NCBI RefSeq assembly: GCF_900110645.1
Contig: NZ_FOFB01000010.1
Coordinates: forward strand, 62,001 to 126,000
Length of the DNA stretch: 64,000 nucleotides
Reading direction: 5' to 3'
From: Neolewinella agarilytica
GTDB taxonomy: Bacteria; Bacteroidota; Bacteroidia; Chitinophagales; Saprospiraceae
Shown here piece by piece: positions 61,375 through 64,000 of the stretch (the stretch's first letter is position 1; the number at the start of each line of letters is the position of its first letter). The position numbers and the translations under genes are program-made. Under the pieces are notes generated by a model, which was given only the letters and a program-made list of their open reading frames with translations, made no database searches and was not told where the DNA came from.

Positions 61375-61851
61375 TCACTCCGCGACAGCAATTTCCCCTT
61401 CATAGGCGATTGGCACATTAACTGAATTTGCAATGAAACACTTCTTTCCGGCTTCATGGTGGAGTTCGCGGGCCAGGTCGACTTTGTCCGCCTGGGCAAT
61501 CCTGATCTTCGGCCGCAGGGTAACGGAGGTGAAGCGGCCAGCTCCGTCGGCATCCTCTACCATTGTTCCTTCGGCCAGGTCGACATATTCCAGCACCGTA
61601 ACGCCGTTCACGGAAGCCAGGTGCAGATACCAGAGCATGTGGCAGGCCGACAGGCTGGAGACAAATAACTCTTCGGGGTTGTATCTCTTTTCGTCTCCAC
61701 GAAACCCGGGATCTGAAGAACCTTCGATCGCTGCGTTTTTGCCTTCTGCAGAAATGAGGTGATTACGCTTGTAGGCACGATAATCCAGGGTGCCGGAGCC
61801 GAGGTTCCCCGTCCATTCGTTTTTGATTTGGTAGTGGTGCTGTTTAGACAT
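61375..61851 (-). CDS. OsmC-family peroxiredoxin-like protein
   Basis: I start at 61851 (MSKQHHYQIKNEWTGN), where the conserved domain begins; the frame from 61899 adds 16 residues. 158 residues. The two active cysteines are in SLSACHMLWYL and KKCFIANS, as in OsmC/YhfA proteins that reduce organic hydroperoxides with thiols. The YNPEELFVSSLSACHM stretch is typical of the OsmC-like group. Cytosolic; likely part of the oxidative stress response. Confidence 0.88.
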   Translation of the reverse strand: MSKQHHYQIKNEWTGNLGSGTLDYRAYKRNHLISAEGKNAAIEGSSDPGFRGDEKRYNPEELFVSSLSACHMLWYLHLASVNGVTVLEYVDLAEGTMVEDADGAGRFTSVTLRPKIRIAQADKVDLARELHHEAGKKCFIANSVNVPIAYEGEIAVAE

Positions 61852-61901
61852 GATCGTTTTTACTGACAAGTTAATGTTTTGAGAATTAAGAGCAATCAAA
61901 A

Positions 61902-61936
61902 AGGCCCCGAACGAGCAGCTTGCTCATTCGGGGCCT
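61902..61936 (-). terminator. Terminator of the giant surface-protein gene
   Basis: AGGCCCCGAACGAGCA against TGCTCATTCGGGGCCT, 16-bp arms with one mismatch and a short loop, then a T-run on the minus strand. It lies 37 bp after the stop codon at 61974. Confidence 0.8.
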
Positions 61937-61973
61937 AAAGGCATTTTTATTGCCAAAATATCAGGTTGGCGAA

Positions 61974-64000
61974 TTACTTATCACCATCCCATGGTACATC
62001 TCCACAATCCACGTTCAGTACCTGAACCTGAATAGTTGCGGATACGGGAGGACAAACGCCAGCCATATCCGTGGTTAGGGTAAGATCAACGAGGCCAGCA
62101 ATGATGTCATTCGGGCCTGGCATGTAGGAAACGACTTCATCGTAACGAGCAGGATCTACCTCATCACCATTGGCGTCCAGAAACATGCCATCTCCAGCTG
62201 TCGACCAGGTTCCGTTGACGTTCGACGGGCTAATGGTAGCCAAATCTCCCAGCGGGAGAGATCGGTTGGAACAAATTGGGAACGGGCCGGCCTCAGAGAT
62301 GATTTCAAGGTTACAGACGAAACCGAAGTCGATGGTCATATCGCCACTTGCGTCTGCCTCATCGTCTTTTTCGGTTCCTTGTCCGTCCTCTCCCATTGCA
62401 TCAGTTAGCTCTTCGCCGGGCTGCAGGTCAATTAAAGGAGAAAGAACAATGGTTCCGTCACCGCCATCCTGTTCTCCGTTATCATCTCCTTCCACTCTGT
62501 TGTCCTCATCGGTAGTAGAGATGTCGGTCGAGGACATGGGTAAGAATTCCAGGCTACTACCTCCCGCAAACTCAGACGCCAGAATGCCTACCTGGTAGGT
62601 CCCCGGAGCTAAACCTCCGAAGAAGTAATCTCCTAAACCATCCGCTTGAGTGGTTGCAATTGGTGTGGTTTCAGCACCGTTGATTACACCATCGTTATCA
62701 GCATCGTAGTACAAAACTAAAGTCACTAACGGCACTCCTGACTCACCAGAGTCTTGCATCGCGTTATTGTTGTAATCAGCAAAGACCGTACTACCGATGG
62801 ACACATTCTCAGCAAATCCAAAGTCAACGGTCATGTTACCGTTGAAATCGTCCTGGCCAGCATCAACATCCTGTGTATTGCCCTGGAATGTTTCCTCCAT
62901 GTCAGCTACGGTAGGCTCCATCGTTGGAATAAGCCTGATCACCGGTGAGCTTACGGTAGTGAATGAGCCACCTGGTTGTGATCCATCGTCGTTACCGTCA
63001 ACATCGTCGTCGGTTACACTGGTGGGGCCAGAGGATGTTCCATAGTCGAAGAGGGCTCCCGTCGCTCCAAAGTTGGAAGAAGCCACCTGTACCTGATAGT
63101 TTCCGGGAACGAGCATACCGAAGTAATAATCGCCGTTAGCATCAGTCACTGTTGTGGCAAAGGGTGTCATTTCGCCAGCATCGATCATCATGTTGCCGTT
63201 AGCATCCAGGAACAGTTCCAGAGTTACTCCCGGAATACCCGATTCACCCATCTCCTGCATACCGTTATTGTTGGGATCTATGTAGACCGTGCTACCAATG
63301 GAAACACTATCGGTAGCGACCAATTCGGGGTCCGCATCGTCTTCGTCGGTGACTGCATCTGTATCACCAGGGTCACCGGTACCGTCACCTTCAAAAGTAT
63401 TGTCAGAATCGGAGAGAGGCACGCCACCTGCATCATCCGTAGGGTCACTGTTAGGCGTACTATCGATATCTACAACGGCAACACCTCCAGGTCCGGTTGC
63501 GGAAGATATTTCTGCGATGTTCGTACGAAGGAAGGTTTCTCTCATTCCCTGCGGAGCAAGCTGTAACTGAATCGTAAACTCGAAAGTATCCCCTGGTGCC
63601 AGGGTACCTGGAATCGTAAGTGTGGAAGGAGTGAACATTCCAATGGGTGCGCCTGGTTCTGACCATGATGGTGTAGCAGTTTCATTTGTGGACACCCAAG
63701 CCAGGCCATCAGGGACATAATCAACCACCTGAATATTCTCAGCCGGAATATTACCCTGGTTAACCACCATAAAGCTATACTCAATGGTATCACCGATGGC
63801 GTAGAATGGATCCGTTTCAATCATTTTGACCAAGGCTAGGTCAAAGACGCCAACAAAGAAGGGGTCATTATCATCTTCATCCGTTGCAGCATCTCCATCA
63901 CCTGGTGCACCGGAGCCATCCCCAATTACAGAATCGTCTGACCCTGTATTCGGTTCGCCACCGGCGTCGTTGCCAAACTCTGTATCCGGAGTACTGTCTT
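61974..64000 (-). CDS. Large DUF11 / SdrD B-like repeat surface protein, 5' end cut by window
   Basis: The frame is open through the right edge of the window, so the N-terminus is missing; the TTG at 63833 is not a real start, as coding sequence continues upstream (DLALVKMIE...). At least 675 residues are visible: a DUF11 adhesin-like repeat (DPFYAIGDTIEYSFMVVNQGNIPAENIQVVDYVP), two SdrD B-like calcium-binding domains (SIGSTVYIDPNNNGMQ..., SIGSTVFADYNNNAMQ...), with very acidic linkers rich in Asp/Gly (GDGTGDPGDTDAVTDEDD), and a final immunoglobulin-like or PKD-like part. The usual T9SS sorting domain is not at the C-terminus, which ends DCGDVPWDGDK; another subunit or another anchor is possible. 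Confidence 0.75.
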   Translation of the reverse strand, partial: DSTPDTEFGNDAGGEPNTGSDDSVIGDGSGAPGDGDAATDEDDNDPFFVGVFDLALVKMIETDPFYAIGDTIEYSFMVVNQGNIPAENIQVVDYVPDGLAWVSTNETATPSWSEPGAPIGMFTPSTLTIPGTLAPGDTFEFTIQLQLAPQGMRETFLRTNIAEISSATGPGGVAVVDIDSTPNSDPTDDAGGVPLSDSDNTFEGDGTGDPGDTDAVTDEDDADPELVATDSVSIGSTVYIDPNNNGMQEMGESGIPGVTLELFLDANGNMMIDAGEMTPFATTVTDANGDYYFGMLVPGNYQVQVASSNFGATGALFDYGTSSGPTSVTDDDVDGNDDGSQPGGSFTTVSSPVIRLIPTMEPTVADMEETFQGNTQDVDAGQDDFNGNMTVDFGFAENVSIGSTVFADYNNNAMQDSGESGVPLVTLVLYYDADNDGVINGAETTPIATTQADGLGDYFFGGLAPGTYQVGILASEFAGGSSLEFLPMSSTDISTTDEDNRVEGDDNGEQDGGDGTIVLSPLIDLQPGEELTDAMGEDGQGTEKDDEADASGDMTIDFGFVCNLEIISEAGPFPICSNRSLPLGDLATISPSNVNGTWSTAGDGMFLDANGDEVDPARYDEVVSYMPGPNDIIAGLVDLTLTTDMAGVCPPVSATIQVQVLNVDCGDVPWDGDK

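Overview
The window looks like chromosome from a marine member of the Bacteroidota, most likely of the Saprospiria (Lewinella-like). Reasons: at least five exported proteins carry a C-terminal type IX secretion (T9SS) sorting domain; promoters fit the Bacteroidota pattern TTG-N(17-23)-TAnnTTTG; Shine-Dalgarno sites are weak; and the isoleucyl-tRNA synthetase is of the long type 2. Genus is an inference, as no rRNA or marker gene is present.

Layout. 1-2153: end of a TolB-propeller/outer-membrane barrel protein. 2408-8371: an AT-rich island for surface glycans, with two sulfotransferases, two FkbM methyltransferases and two glycosyltransferases, followed by about 0.7 kb holding a decayed reading frame. 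9087-11051: a vanadium haloperoxidase. 11121-14757: a LytS/LytTR two-component system with a calcineurin-like phosphatase between kinase and regulator. 15049-19104: a T9SS cargo protein, a lipoprotein and the E2 subunit of 2-oxoglutarate dehydrogenase. 19335-20225: four tandem tRNA-like RNAs separated by heptad-repeat hairpins. 20478-25227: TetR regulator, small lipoproteins, GT4 glycosyltransferase, DUF2461. 25368-32604: ABC exporter, a complete TRAP transporter, a POT peptide transporter. 32669-45005: subtilisin-like proteases and an animal-type heme peroxidase, nearly all T9SS cargo, with TIGR02757 between them. 45259-57146: NadA, S15 peptidase, DUF6155, Gfo/Idh/MocA oxidoreductase, M16 peptidase, flavoprotein and small hypotheticals, with a 1-kb repeat-rich gap at 49396-50404. 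57225-60805: ileS with a clear Ile-codon leader peptide and attenuator. 60932-61063: a candidate small RNA. 61375-64000: OsmC and the end of a giant DUF11/SdrD-B surface protein.

How the genes fit together. Much of the window is about the cell surface: secreted proteases (S8, S15, M16) with peptide import (POT), modified and sulfated glycans, two unrelated peroxidases, and large adhesin-like proteins. Housekeeping genes (sucB/odhB, nadA, ileS) lie among them.

The most interesting signals are non-coding: the ileS attenuator, the tandem tRNA-like RNAs with compensatory changes between copies, and a dispersed element of about 20 bp (core GCACCTGCG..GCGCC) that occurs both near starts of genes and in frame inside proteins. 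Several intergenic elements bounded by inverted repeats are also present.
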